A stretch of 59,997 bases of DNA from Niabella aurantiaca DSM 17617 (lineage in GTDB: Bacteria > Bacteroidota > Bacteroidia > Chitinophagales > Chitinophagaceae). Below the pieces are notes generated by a model. It did no database searches, was not told the origin of the DNA, and worked only from the letters and a program-made list of their open reading frames with translations. Below, piece after piece: positions 8,241 to 16,989 of this stretch (position 1 is its first letter; every line of letters begins with the position of its first letter). The position numbers were made by a program, and so were the translations under genes. The stretch lies in assembly GCF_000374125.1 (NCBI RefSeq), contig NZ_KB893635.1, positions 1 through 59,997 of the forward strand, given 5' to 3'.

Positions 8241-10529
8241 ATGAAAAAACGATTACTCCTTTGCGGGCTGGCTTTTTCGCTGAGCCTGGGGGCCATGGCC
8301 CAGGATCCGCTCATTCAATATGTGAACCCACTCGTTGGCACCCGTAAGATGGGACATACTTTTCCTGGGGCCACCGTTCCTTTTGGGGCCGTGCAGCTTA
8401 GTCCGGACACGGATACGCTGCCCTATGCGGTAAACGGACAGTACAATGCGGACGTTTATAAGTATTGTGCCGGCTACCAGTACGACGATCCCACGATCGT
8501 GGGGTTCAGCCATACGCATTTCAGCGGCACCGGTCATTCCGACCTGGGTGATCTCCTGATCATGCCCACAACAGGCACCCTGCAACTGAACCCCGGCGCG
8601 GCTGCCCAACCGGAAACCGGGTACCGCAGCCGCTTCCATCATGCAACCGAAACCGCCGAACCTGATTATTATAAGGTGAAGCTGGAAGATGATCAGATCC
8701 TGGCAGAGCTCACCACCACTACCCGCGTGGGCGTGCATCAATATACCTTTCCCCAATCGGACAGCGCGCATATCATCCTGGACCTGATGCATGGGATCTA
8801 TAATTATGAAGACAAAAATGTATGGACCTTTGTGCGGGTGGAGAATGATACGCTGATCACCGGATTCAAGCAGACCAACGGATGGGCGCGTACCCGCACC
8901 GTTTATTTTGCGATGATCTTTTCAAAGCCCTTCCGTTCTTACGGGTTTGCAAACTTTAAGACCTATCCGTACAAAGGGTTTTACAAACGGTTCGACCAGA
9001 CAAAGAACTTTCCGGAAATAGCGGGGGAGCAGATCCGGGCGCATTTTGATTTTAGCACAAATGCCGGTGAAAAGATCGGGATCCGGTTGGCGCTTTCGCC
9101 GGTGAGCACAAAAAATGCACTGGAGAACCTCCGGGAAGAAACCGCCGGGCTGGATTTTGAGACCATAAAAAAACAAGGGCAGGCACAGTGGAATAAAGAG
9201 CTGGGCCGCATTAAAATAGAGGCGCTGCACCGGGATGATCTTATCAATTTTTATACGGCCCTGTACCATGCGTTTTTAAGCCCAACGGTATATATGGACG
9301 GGAACGGGGAGTACAGGGGCCTGGATCAGAATGTTCATAAGGCAGACGGGTTTACAAATTATACCACGTTCTCCCTTTGGGACACATACCGGGCACTGCA
9401 TCCCTTCTTTAACCTGGTGCAACCCAAACGGAACAGCGATATGATCCGGAGCATGCTGGCGCATCAGCGGCAAAGTGTGCATGGGATGCTGCCGGTGTGG
9501 AGCCATTATGCCAATGAGAACTGGTGTATGAGCGGCTATCACAGTGTGCCGGTGATTGCGGATGCCATTGTAAAAGGTGTGGGAGGGTTTGATGTAAATA
9601 AGGCGTTGGATGCCTGCATCCGGACCGCCGGTGTGCGCTATTATGACGGATTGGACGCGTACCTGCAAAAGGGCTATGTTCCGGATGATGTGCGCCCCAA
9701 TTCGGTTTCTACCACCATGGAATATGCTTTTGACGACTGGAGCCTGGCGCAGGCGGCAAAAACGCTGGGCCGGATGGATGTGTACGAAACATTTATGAAG
9801 CGGTCGCAGAACTGGAAGCATGTGTATGATGCATCAACCGGATACATGCGACCGCGCCTGAGCGACGGAACATTTCGTAAGGAATTTGATGTGCTTTCCA
9901 CGCACGGGCAGGGTTTTATTGAGGGCAATGCCTGGAACTTCAGTTTATTTGTGCCCCAGGATCCGGAGGGAATGATTGCGGCGATGGGTGGTGAGAAACG
10001 ATTTGTTCCGCACCTGGATTCCCTGTTTACCATGCACCTGCCGGACAAGTTCTTCGAGGAAACGGAAGACATCACCCGGGAGGGCATCATCGGTAATTAT
10101 GTGCACGGCAACGAGCCTTCGCATCATGTGGCCTACCTGTATAATTTTACCAGGCAGCCCTGGAAAACACAGGAGCGGGTACGCATGATCCTGAAAAAGC
10201 AGTACCAGCCGGCGGTTGACGGATTGGGTGGAAATGATGACTGCGGACAAATGAGCGCCTGGTATCTTTTTAGCGCCCTTGGCTTTTATCCTTTTGCACC
10301 GGGCGCAGAAGCGTATGAGCTGGGAAGCCCGGCGATAAAAAAGGCGGTCTTGACATTAGAGAACGGAAAAACGTTTACGATCGATGTAAAAAACCAAAGC
10401 GATCGGAATGTATATGTTTCAAAAGTGTTGTTGAACGGAAAGCCGCTTAAAGGACATTCCCTGAAGCACAGCGATATCTTAAAGGGCGGTATCCTGCAGT
10501 TTGTAATGGCTGCCCGGCCGGCAAAATAA
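8241..10529 (+). CDS. GH92 family alpha-mannosidase, exported
   Basis: About 762-residue glycoside hydrolase family 92 enzyme, calcium-dependent exo-alpha-mannosidases of Bacteroidota. The start at 8241 is preferred over the in-frame ATG at 8211 because it directly begins a signal peptide (MKKRLLLCGLAFSLSLGAMA, cleavage before Q). Family motifs are YVNPLVGT, FPGATVPFG, GFSHTHFSGTGHSDLGD, EGNAWNFSLFVPQD, GNEPSHHVAYLYN and the catalytic GGNDDCGQMSAWY near the C-terminus. It stands alone on the plus strand, convergent with the downstream DeoR-type regulator; no SusC/SusD pair adjoins it directly. Confidence 0.93.
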   Translation: MKKRLLLCGLAFSLSLGAMAQDPLIQYVNPLVGTRKMGHTFPGATVPFGAVQLSPDTDTLPYAVNGQYNADVYKYCAGYQYDDPTIVGFSHTHFSGTGHSDLGDLLIMPTTGTLQLNPGAAAQPETGYRSRFHHATETAEPDYYKVKLEDDQILAELTTTTRVGVHQYTFPQSDSAHIILDLMHGIYNYEDKNVWTFVRVENDTLITGFKQTNGWARTRTVYFAMIFSKPFRSYGFANFKTYPYKGFYKRFDQTKNFPEIAGEQIRAHFDFSTNAGEKIGIRLALSPVSTKNALENLREETAGLDFETIKKQGQAQWNKELGRIKIEALHRDDLINFYTALYHAFLSPTVYMDGNGEYRGLDQNVHKADGFTNYTTFSLWDTYRALHPFFNLVQPKRNSDMIRSMLAHQRQSVHGMLPVWSHYANENWCMSGYHSVPVIADAIVKGVGGFDVNKALDACIRTAGVRYYDGLDAYLQKGYVPDDVRPNSVSTTMEYAFDDWSLAQAAKTLGRMDVYETFMKRSQNWKHVYDASTGYMRPRLSDGTFRKEFDVLSTHGQGFIEGNAWNFSLFVPQDPEGMIAAMGGEKRFVPHLDSLFTMHLPDKFFEETEDITREGIIGNYVHGNEPSHHVAYLYNFTRQPWKTQERVRMILKKQYQPAVDGLGGNDDCGQMSAWYLFSALGFYPFAPGAEAYELGSPAIKKAVLTLENGKTFTIDVKNQSDRNVYVSKVLLNGKPLKGHSLKHSDILKGGILQFVMAARPAK

Positions 10530-10704
10530 CCCATTTACCTCCGGACAGGCTTCCGTTGAAAAAAATAGTTTAAAGACCGGTGTTGTAAGTCCGCTCGATG
10601 AGCGCGGCCCGCACTAAAACCCAATGCGCACCGGTACGCCCGGTTGCCCGAAGACGGGGAAAGAACGTGGCGCATCTTTAATGTAAACGATCTGTCAGCG
10701 GTCA

Positions 10705-11475
10705 TCAAACCGGCAATACGGTTACTTCTATTCCTCCCGCCCGCAGCTCATCCACTGTATGCGGGGAAATATTGCTGTCGGTGATGATCTGTTCAATATC
10801 GTCCAATCCGCAGATCTTGCCAAAGCCCCGTTTCCCGAATTTGCTGGAGTCTGCCAGCACAATTGTTTTGCGGGAGGCGGCGATCATTTTTCGGTTCAGC
10901 TGCGCTTCCATCATATTGGTGGTGGTGAGCCCAAATTCCAGGTCGATACCGTCCACACCCAGGAACAGTTTGCTGCAGGAGAAATCTTCAAGGATCTTTT
11001 CCGCATAGATGCCGGTAACGGATGAAGAGGTCTTCCGCATGATGCCGCCCAGTTGGATCACCTCAATGCCCGGGTGATGCGCAATTTCCATAGCCACATT
11101 CAGTGCCGCAGTAATAACGGTTACGTTTCCTTTCGGCTGGATGTTTTTTGCAAAGTAAAAGACCGTTGTTCCGGAAGCGATCAGAATGCAGTCATTGGGT
11201 TCAATAAGGCTGGCTGCATATTGGCCTATTTTTTCTTTTTCTGTCGATTGTATCCTGACTTTTTCAATAACCGGGCGATCTCCGATATAAGGGTTGCTCA
11301 GTGTAGCCCCTCCATGTGTCCGGAAAAGCTGGTTTTTATCTTCTAAAAACTGCAAATCCTTTCGAATTGTTACGGACGAAACATCTAACTCCTGGCAAAG
11401 ATCCAGCACCTGTACCATCCCTTTTTTTTTCAGGGAATCCATGATATGCTGATGGCGCTCAACTAAACTGCTCAT
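10705..11475 (-). CDS. DeoR/GlpR-type transcriptional repressor
   Basis: 256-residue DeoR-family regulator. An N-terminal winged helix-turn-helix spans about residues 5-60 (LDVSSVTIRKDLQFLEDKN, then RTHGGA). The C-terminal sugar-phosphate sensor domain has the usual IASGTTVFYFAK phosphate-binding loop and the VDGID and ADSSKFGKRGF motifs. It is divergent from glpD and heads a region of glycerol genes, so a GlpR-like role sensing glycerol-3-phosphate is inferred. Its own promoter overlaps a perfect palindrome (11501-11517), suggesting autorepression. The first ATG is needed to keep the helix-turn-helix complete. Confidence 0.88.
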   Translation of the reverse strand: MSSLVERHQHIMDSLKKKGMVQVLDLCQELDVSSVTIRKDLQFLEDKNQLFRTHGGATLSNPYIGDRPVIEKVRIQSTEKEKIGQYAASLIEPNDCILIASGTTVFYFAKNIQPKGNVTVITAALNVAMEIAHHPGIEVIQLGGIMRKTSSSVTGIYAEKILEDFSCSKLFLGVDGIDLEFGLTTTNMMEAQLNRKMIAASRKTIVLADSSKFGKRGFGKICGLDDIEQIITDSNISPHTVDELRAGGIEVTVLPV

Positions 11476-11480
11476 ATAAC

Positions 11481-11510
11481 CAAAATTAGCGATTCTCCTG
11501 TATTTCCAAA
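11481..11510 (-). promoter_or_regulatory. Consensus Bacteroidota promoter of the DeoR-type regulator
   Basis: On the minus strand TTTG (11507-11510) is followed after 18 bases by TAATTTTG (11481-11488). This is a full match to the TTG-N17-23-TAnnTTTG consensus. The -7 box lies only 5 bases before the ATG at 11475, implying a leaderless or nearly leaderless message. Confidence 0.65.
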
Positions 11511-11517
11511 GGAAATA
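11501..11517. promoter_or_regulatory. Palindromic operator candidate
   Basis: TATTTCC-AAA-GGAAATA is a perfect 7-bp inverted repeat that covers the -33 element of the regulator's own promoter in the regulator/glpD divergent region. Binding by the DeoR-type protein is inferred from position. Confidence 0.5.
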
Positions 11518-11640
11518 AAAAGAAAGTTATGGTTTGTGTATAAGATATTTTAAATTTTTTCATTTTACATGAAAAAAGATTATTATTGCTTTCGAAATCT
11601 TTTGTTTGCTTTTAAATCGAAGGTTTTTGACAACAAAGAG

Positions 11641-11649
11641 AAGGGAGAG
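11641..11649 (+). promoter_or_regulatory. Ribosome binding site deciding the glpD start
   Basis: AAGGGAGAG lies 6 bases before the ATG at 11656, a rare Shine-Dalgarno-like site in this window. It favours 11656 over an in-frame ATG at 11569, which would add 29 residues unlike GlpD. Confidence 0.55.
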
Positions 11650-11655
11650 CAAAAA

Positions 11656-13221
11656 ATGAAAAGCGGAATCATTGACAGGGATCAATTGGTAAAAAGAGTT
11701 ACGGATGCCGGCGGGCAGTGGGATGTACTGGTGATCGGAGGCGGGGCTTCTGGTTTAGGCATCGCGCTGGAAGCGGTTACGCGGGGATACAAAACCCTGC
11801 TGCTGGAGCAATATGATTTTGCAAAAGGAACTTCCAGCCGTAGCACCAAACTGGTACACGGCGGGGTACGTTACCTGGCCCAGGGAGATATTGCCCTGGT
11901 GCGGGAAGCGAGCATTGAGCGGGGGCTGCTGCAGAAGAATGCGCCCCACCTGGTAAAAAATCAAACATTTATCGTACCCGTTTATTCCTTCTGGGACCGG
12001 ATCAAATACACCATCGGATTAAAGGCATACGACTGGATCGCAGGCCGTTTATCGCTTGGCTCTTCCGTTTTTATTTCAAGAAAAAAAACGTTGGCGGCCA
12101 TCCCGGATGTAAGATCAAAAGGACTGGTTGGCGGCGTGCTGTATCATGACGGCCAGTTTGACGATTCGAGGCTGGCGTTGAACCTGGCGCAAACCATTAT
12201 TGAGCAGGGAGGCGTGGCCGTAAATTATATGAAAGTGACCGCACTGGAAAAAGGCCCGGAGCAACAGCCCGCAGGGGTAATCGTGGAAGACACAGAACGG
12301 GGAGCCTCCTACAAGGTAAAAGCAAAAACGGTGATCAATGCCACGGGTGTGTTTGTAGATGATATTCTCCGGATGGACAATCCCGTTGCTGCAAAAAGTG
12401 TGGTGGCCAGCCAGGGGATCCATCTTGTTTTGGATAAGTCGTTCTTTTCTTCTGCGCATGCGCTGATGATCCCCAAAACCAACGACGGACGGGTATTGTT
12501 TGCCGTGCCCTGGCACAATGAAGTGGTTGTGGGCACCACCGATACGTTGGTGGGTGCACCATCAGTGGAGCCACGCCCGCTGGAAAAAGAAATAGAATTT
12601 ATACTGGAAACGGCAGGCGCCTACCTGTTAAAAAAGCCGGCGCGCAAGGATGTACTGAGTGTCTTTGCCGGGCTGCGTCCGCTTGCAGCACCCAAAGAGG
12701 GCGCGCAGAAAACAAAAGAGATATCCCGCAGTCATAAGATCATGATCTCACCCAATGGCCTGTTTACCATTATTGGTGGAAAGTGGACCACCTACCGGAA
12801 GATGGGAGAGGACATGATGAACAGTGTGGAGAAGAAACAGGGATGGCCGGCAAAGGCCACGCAAACGCCGGACCTGCGGATCCACGGGTTTGCTATGGGA
12901 ATGGATTGGAGCGATCCCTTTTATTTCTACGGCAGCGATGCGGCGGATATAAAAGCAAAGAGTAACGGGCACTGGATCAGTGAACGGCTGAAGATCAACA
13001 AGGCCCAGGTAGAGTGGGCGGTTACGCATGAAATGGCCCGCACGGTGGAAGATGTACTGGCGCGGAGGACCCGGGCACTGCTGCTGGATGCCCGGGAAAG
13101 CATCAGGATCAGTACCGAGGTGGCCACCATCATGGCCGGGATACTAAACCAGGATGAGCAATGGGTAAAAGATGAGGTAAAGCGATTTGACGGACTTGCA
13201 CAACAATATATTTTACAGTAG
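11656..13221 (+). CDS. glpD: Glycerol-3-phosphate dehydrogenase (FAD), aerobic type
   Basis: 521-residue flavoprotein oxidising sn-glycerol-3-phosphate to dihydroxyacetone phosphate and passing electrons to quinone at the inner membrane. The FAD dinucleotide fold VLVIGGGASGLGIALEA starts near residue 24. It is followed by GTSSRSTKLVHGGVRYL, a hallmark of GlpD/GlpA. Later segments include VVVGTTDT, the FAGLRPL motif, and FTIIGGKWTTYRKMGED near residue 375. The C-terminal helical DAO_C domain is complete. The start at 11656 is chosen from an RBS-like site and normal family length. It is divergent from the DeoR-type regulator and is the first gene of the glycerol-phosphate locus. Confidence 0.94.
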   Translation: MKSGIIDRDQLVKRVTDAGGQWDVLVIGGGASGLGIALEAVTRGYKTLLLEQYDFAKGTSSRSTKLVHGGVRYLAQGDIALVREASIERGLLQKNAPHLVKNQTFIVPVYSFWDRIKYTIGLKAYDWIAGRLSLGSSVFISRKKTLAAIPDVRSKGLVGGVLYHDGQFDDSRLALNLAQTIIEQGGVAVNYMKVTALEKGPEQQPAGVIVEDTERGASYKVKAKTVINATGVFVDDILRMDNPVAAKSVVASQGIHLVLDKSFFSSAHALMIPKTNDGRVLFAVPWHNEVVVGTTDTLVGAPSVEPRPLEKEIEFILETAGAYLLKKPARKDVLSVFAGLRPLAAPKEGAQKTKEISRSHKIMISPNGLFTIIGGKWTTYRKMGEDMMNSVEKKQGWPAKATQTPDLRIHGFAMGMDWSDPFYFYGSDAADIKAKSNGHWISERLKINKAQVEWAVTHEMARTVEDVLARRTRALLLDARESIRISTEVATIMAGILNQDEQWVKDEVKRFDGLAQQYILQ

Positions 13222-13675
13222 CGGATAACCAATAAAAAAAGGCTATATGAATCGATGCTGCGATGCTGTAACCTGGGTGCTACATTATGTTTTCGTTAAC
13301 AAAGGTATAGAGTGTCAGCCACCTGCGTGCCGCGCTCTATATTTGGGCCCCCGATGCGTTTTTTTAAGAACGCAGACCCTCAGGATAAAAAAAGAGAAGA
13401 CCCTGTTTAAAAAAGCAGGGAGGGGAGATTTTGCAGATGGCCAGGTTTGGGCATCGGCACCATTGTTAAGCGGCGGGTCTACGGATATAGCTGATTCGTA
13501 CTGCCGACCATTGGCTGCATTTATTTACATATCAGGGATTGCTGCATCTGTTTGCGCCGGACGCAACAGGACAGCGGATGCTATGATCAGCAGGGCTGAT
13601 ACAGGTATGTAATACCTATTGGGCAACAAGCCGGGTTTATCCCGAAAGAAAAATAAAAACTTAATACTTACAGGT
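13222..13675. other. Intergenic leader before susC
   Basis: 454 bases with no supported gene. An open frame over 13247-13612 has an atypical composition and no family resemblance. A TATATTTG box (13338-13345) and a GlpR-like sequence ATGTTTTCGTTAACAAAG (13287-13304) are the only regulatory candidates. Confidence 0.5.
13338..13345 (+). promoter_or_regulatory. Candidate -7 box for the susC operon
   Basis: TATATTTG matches TAnnTTTG exactly and lies about 330 bases before the susC ATG. No TTG is found at the right distance upstream, so the promoter call is tentative. Confidence 0.35.
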
Positions 13676-16600
13676 ATGATCGTTCAATCAACAATCCATC
13701 GGGCCCTGCGTTCAAAACCGCTGCTGCTGGGTTTGGCGCTGCTGCTGGCGCCGGTGCTCATGTTTGCACAAGGCAAAACAGTAAGAGGCATCGTTACATC
13801 AAAAGAAACCAGCGAGCCCATTGCCAATGCCACGGTATTGATCAGGGGAACCTCCAGGGGAACCACTACTAATGCCCAGGGGCACTATTCTATTTCGGTC
13901 AGCAGCAGTGAAACACTGGTCTTTTCAGCGGTGGGCTATAAAGAACTGCCGCGGAAAGTAGACCAGCAAACCGTTATTAATGCTCAGCTTGAAGGCGAAG
14001 AGAAACAGGAAGAAGAGGTGGTAGTAACGGCTTTGGGAATTAAAAAGCAGGACAAATCTTTGGGCTATGCTCTTACAAAAGTAGACAGCACCCAGCTTAC
14101 GGATGCGGTAGCGTCTAACTGGACGGATGCGCTTTCCGGTAAGGTAGCCGGCCTGCATCTGATCCGTTCCGGATCTGGTCCGGCCGCTTCCAGTAAGATC
14201 ATTCTTCGCGGAGAAAACAATCTTACCGGCGAGAATGAGGCCCTGATCGTAGTAGATGGCGTCGTGATCAATAACAGTAGCGGTAAACGGTCGGCTAACG
14301 GAAGCGACCTGGTATATGCCACCAACTCCGACAACCTGCCGGCGGATTACGGGAGCTCGATGAATGATATCAACCCGCAGGATATTGAAAGCGTATCCGT
14401 CCTGAAGGGCCCCGCCGCCGCCGCCCTGTATGGCCAGAGGGCAGCAAACGGAGCGATCATAATCACGACCAAGTCCGCGAACCAGAAAAAGAATGGACAT
14501 TTTAACATCCGTTATACGATTAACGGAAGCCTGGAGCAGATAAACAGGTATCCCGACCTGCAGTATGAATATGGACTTGGTCTGGATGGGCAACTTGATT
14601 ATGAGTATGGAAAAACAGTGAACAGCTCTTCCAGCTCTGCATACGGACCAAGGCTTGACGGGCAGCTGTTTTACCAGTATGACCCCATTACTCAAACACG
14701 CTCGCAAATAGCAACGCCCTGGGTGGCGTATAAGAATATCAACGACTTCTGGGATATCGGAAGAGACCTGCGGAACAACATCAGTGTCGATGGTAAAATA
14801 GGAACAACGGCTCTTCGTGTCAATCTGGGTACAGAAAACAACAAATGGATCATACCCAATACCGGATTCGAGCGCAGAAGTGCGGGATTCACCACCAATA
14901 CGAATATTACCAAAAAATTAAAATTATCGACCAAGCTAAACTATGGCTTCAAAAGCAGTGATAACCTGCCTTCTGCCGGATACGGAAACCAGTCATTAAT
15001 GTACTGGTATATTTTCTGGCAACCCAATGCAGATTATAACTGGCTGCGGAATTACTGGATGGGTGCGCCGGGTAGCATCTACAGCTCTGATAGCATGTAC
15101 AGAAGGATCCGCTATCCCTACTCTTCTTATCCCGAAAATCCGTTTGCTGTGGTAAATGAGTTTTTAAACAAAACAAGACGGAATAGCGTAACCGGGAATG
15201 TAACCCTGAACTATCAGCTTACAAATGAGCTGAACCTTATGCTGCGCGGCAACCTCGACTGGATGAATGATAAGCGTGAGCAGGACCGGCCTTATGACGC
15301 TGGTTCGCGTTTGCCCAAAGGTTCTGTCAGGAAGCAGAACATCTATGGCCGCGAAATGAGCTATGATTTTCTTGCCCGTTATAACAAGAACCTGTCGGAC
15401 GACCTGAAGCTTGGTGTTTCCATTGGAGGAAGCCAGCTGAAGAACGACTACAAAAAAAGCGACGTAAGAGCTGACGGATTAAGATTCCCAGACTCGTTGA
15501 ATGGTTCTCCCTATCCCGGCATGTATAATCTGGACAGCAGTTTGTATGGATTGATATACATACCCGATACCAGCCAGTACCAGATCAACAGCATTTATGG
15601 CATTGTGAACATAAGTTATAAGGATTATTTATTTGCCGAGCTAACCGGAAGGCAGGACTGGAACAGCGTTTTAGCTACTGCTGACAGAACAGACAATGTA
15701 GGATTTTTTTATCCGTCGTTAAATACAAGCTTTGTCCTGTCTGACTTTACAAAGTTGCCGTCCTTTATCAGTTACGCCAAGTTGAGAGCATCGGTTGCAC
15801 GGGTAGGTAGCGGCAGTACTATTCCGTACAGAACGGCATATACATATCCGCTGGCCAGCGCCGGTATTTATCCGGACAGCGCTCTTGTAAATCCGACCCT
15901 GCTGCCCAATAATAATTTGAAGCCGCTTCTTACCACCACTTTTGAGCTGGGCGCGGAAGCTCAGTTTTTCAGAAGGCGGTTAGGAATAGACGTGGCGGTG
16001 TATTTTGGGAATACCAAGGATCAGATCCTTACAAGAACCGTAGATGCCTCTTCGGGGTATACTTCGGCAACGATCAATGCCGGAACCGTAAGAAACAACG
16101 GAGTGGAGGTACAGCTGGACGGGAAGCCGATTGTGAACAGCAATGGATTTAACTGGAGCGTTTCCGGAACGTTCTCATACAATAAAAACAAGATCGTAGA
16201 GATGCCCGACAGCTCCGTATTGCTGAAAGCGGGCCAGATTGCCAGCGGCCAGATCGTGGCATCTATCGGGGGCAGTATGGGTGACCTGTACGGGATTGGA
16301 TACAAGCGTGCTCCGGACGGCCAGGTCATTTATGATGAAACCACCGGGTTCCCTAAGCTTTCAGATGGAATCATTTACCTGGGCAATACGATACCCAAGT
16401 ATAAATTCAGCCTTGGAAATACCTTCCGCTTCAGGCAGTTTAGCCTAAAAATGCTGTTTGATGCGCAGATGGGCGCCGTGGCGTACTCCCTTTCCCAGTA
16501 CAAGATGGCGGAGCAGGGCAAACTTAAAGTAACATTGCCGGGAAGGTACAACGGCATTGTCGGCAACGGTGTGTTGGAAGTTAAAAATGATCAGGGCGAA

Positions 16601-16945
16601 GTAACCGGTTACAGGAAAAACGATGCGGTGGCATATGATATTGACCAGTACTACCGGTACTCCATTGGCACGGAAAACGCGGAGGGCAGCACCTTTAGTA
16701 CGGACTTCTTAAAATTCCGGGAAGCGACCTTAAGCTATGCCTTTAAACCCAGGATGCTGAAAAAACTGGGTTTAACCGCAGCCAGCATCGGTATCTTCGG
16801 GCGCGACCTGTTCATATGGTCGCACTGGCCCATCTTCGATCCGGAGTTTGGCACGCTGGCGGGATCCGATATTGTAAGAGGGTTTGAAGTGGCGCAGTTC
16901 CCTTCCACCCGGACGATGGGCTTTAATTTATCCGTTGGATTTTAA
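13676..16945 (+). CDS. SusC/RagA-type TonB-dependent outer-membrane transporter
   Basis: 1089-residue SusC-like transporter importing a nutrient across the outer membrane with its SusD partner. The start at 13676 gives a proper signal peptide ending in LAPVLMFAQ; an upstream in-frame TTG at 13619 would add residues before it. In order: a carboxypeptidase-regulatory-like domain (VRGIVTSKETSEPIANATV, about 35-115), the EEEVVVTALG TonB-box region, a plug domain (LSGKVAGLHLIRSG; ILRGENNLTGENEALIVVDG; VSVLKGPAAAALYG) and a beta barrel ending in an aromatic residue (LSVGF). The genes on either side (glpD, GDPD, glpK, glpF) point to a glycerol-phosphate-containing substrate instead of a plain glycan. 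Confidence 0.94.
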   Translation: MIVQSTIHRALRSKPLLLGLALLLAPVLMFAQGKTVRGIVTSKETSEPIANATVLIRGTSRGTTTNAQGHYSISVSSSETLVFSAVGYKELPRKVDQQTVINAQLEGEEKQEEEVVVTALGIKKQDKSLGYALTKVDSTQLTDAVASNWTDALSGKVAGLHLIRSGSGPAASSKIILRGENNLTGENEALIVVDGVVINNSSGKRSANGSDLVYATNSDNLPADYGSSMNDINPQDIESVSVLKGPAAAALYGQRAANGAIIITTKSANQKKNGHFNIRYTINGSLEQINRYPDLQYEYGLGLDGQLDYEYGKTVNSSSSSAYGPRLDGQLFYQYDPITQTRSQIATPWVAYKNINDFWDIGRDLRNNISVDGKIGTTALRVNLGTENNKWIIPNTGFERRSAGFTTNTNITKKLKLSTKLNYGFKSSDNLPSAGYGNQSLMYWYIFWQPNADYNWLRNYWMGAPGSIYSSDSMYRRIRYPYSSYPENPFAVVNEFLNKTRRNSVTGNVTLNYQLTNELNLMLRGNLDWMNDKREQDRPYDAGSRLPKGSVRKQNIYGREMSYDFLARYNKNLSDDLKLGVSIGGSQLKNDYKKSDVRADGLRFPDSLNGSPYPGMYNLDSSLYGLIYIPDTSQYQINSIYGIVNISYKDYLFAELTGRQDWNSVLATADRTDNVGFFYPSLNTSFVLSDFTKLPSFISYAKLRASVARVGSGSTIPYRTAYTYPLASAGIYPDSALVNPTLLPNNNLKPLLTTTFELGAEAQFFRRRLGIDVAVYFGNTKDQILTRTVDASSGYTSATINAGTVRNNGVEVQLDGKPIVNSNGFNWSVSGTFSYNKNKIVEMPDSSVLLKAGQIASGQIVASIGGSMGDLYGIGYKRAPDGQVIYDETTGFPKLSDGIIYLGNTIPKYKFSLGNTFRFRQFSLKMLFDAQMGAVAYSLSQYKMAEQGKLKVTLPGRYNGIVGNGVLEVKNDQGEVTGYRKNDAVAYDIDQYYRYSIGTENAEGSTFSTDFLKFREATLSYAFKPRMLKKLGLTAASIGIFGRDLFIWSHWPIFDPEFGTLAGSDIVRGFEVAQFPSTRTMGFNLSVGF

Positions 16946-16989
16946 TAAATGAAGCAGCGGATTCTTTGTAAAAGAATAAAAAACACAAG

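Noticed and set aside
13247-13612. 121-codon open frame between glpD and susC
   Set aside because: Unusual composition, no family resemblance, no plausible start context; treated as leader DNA.
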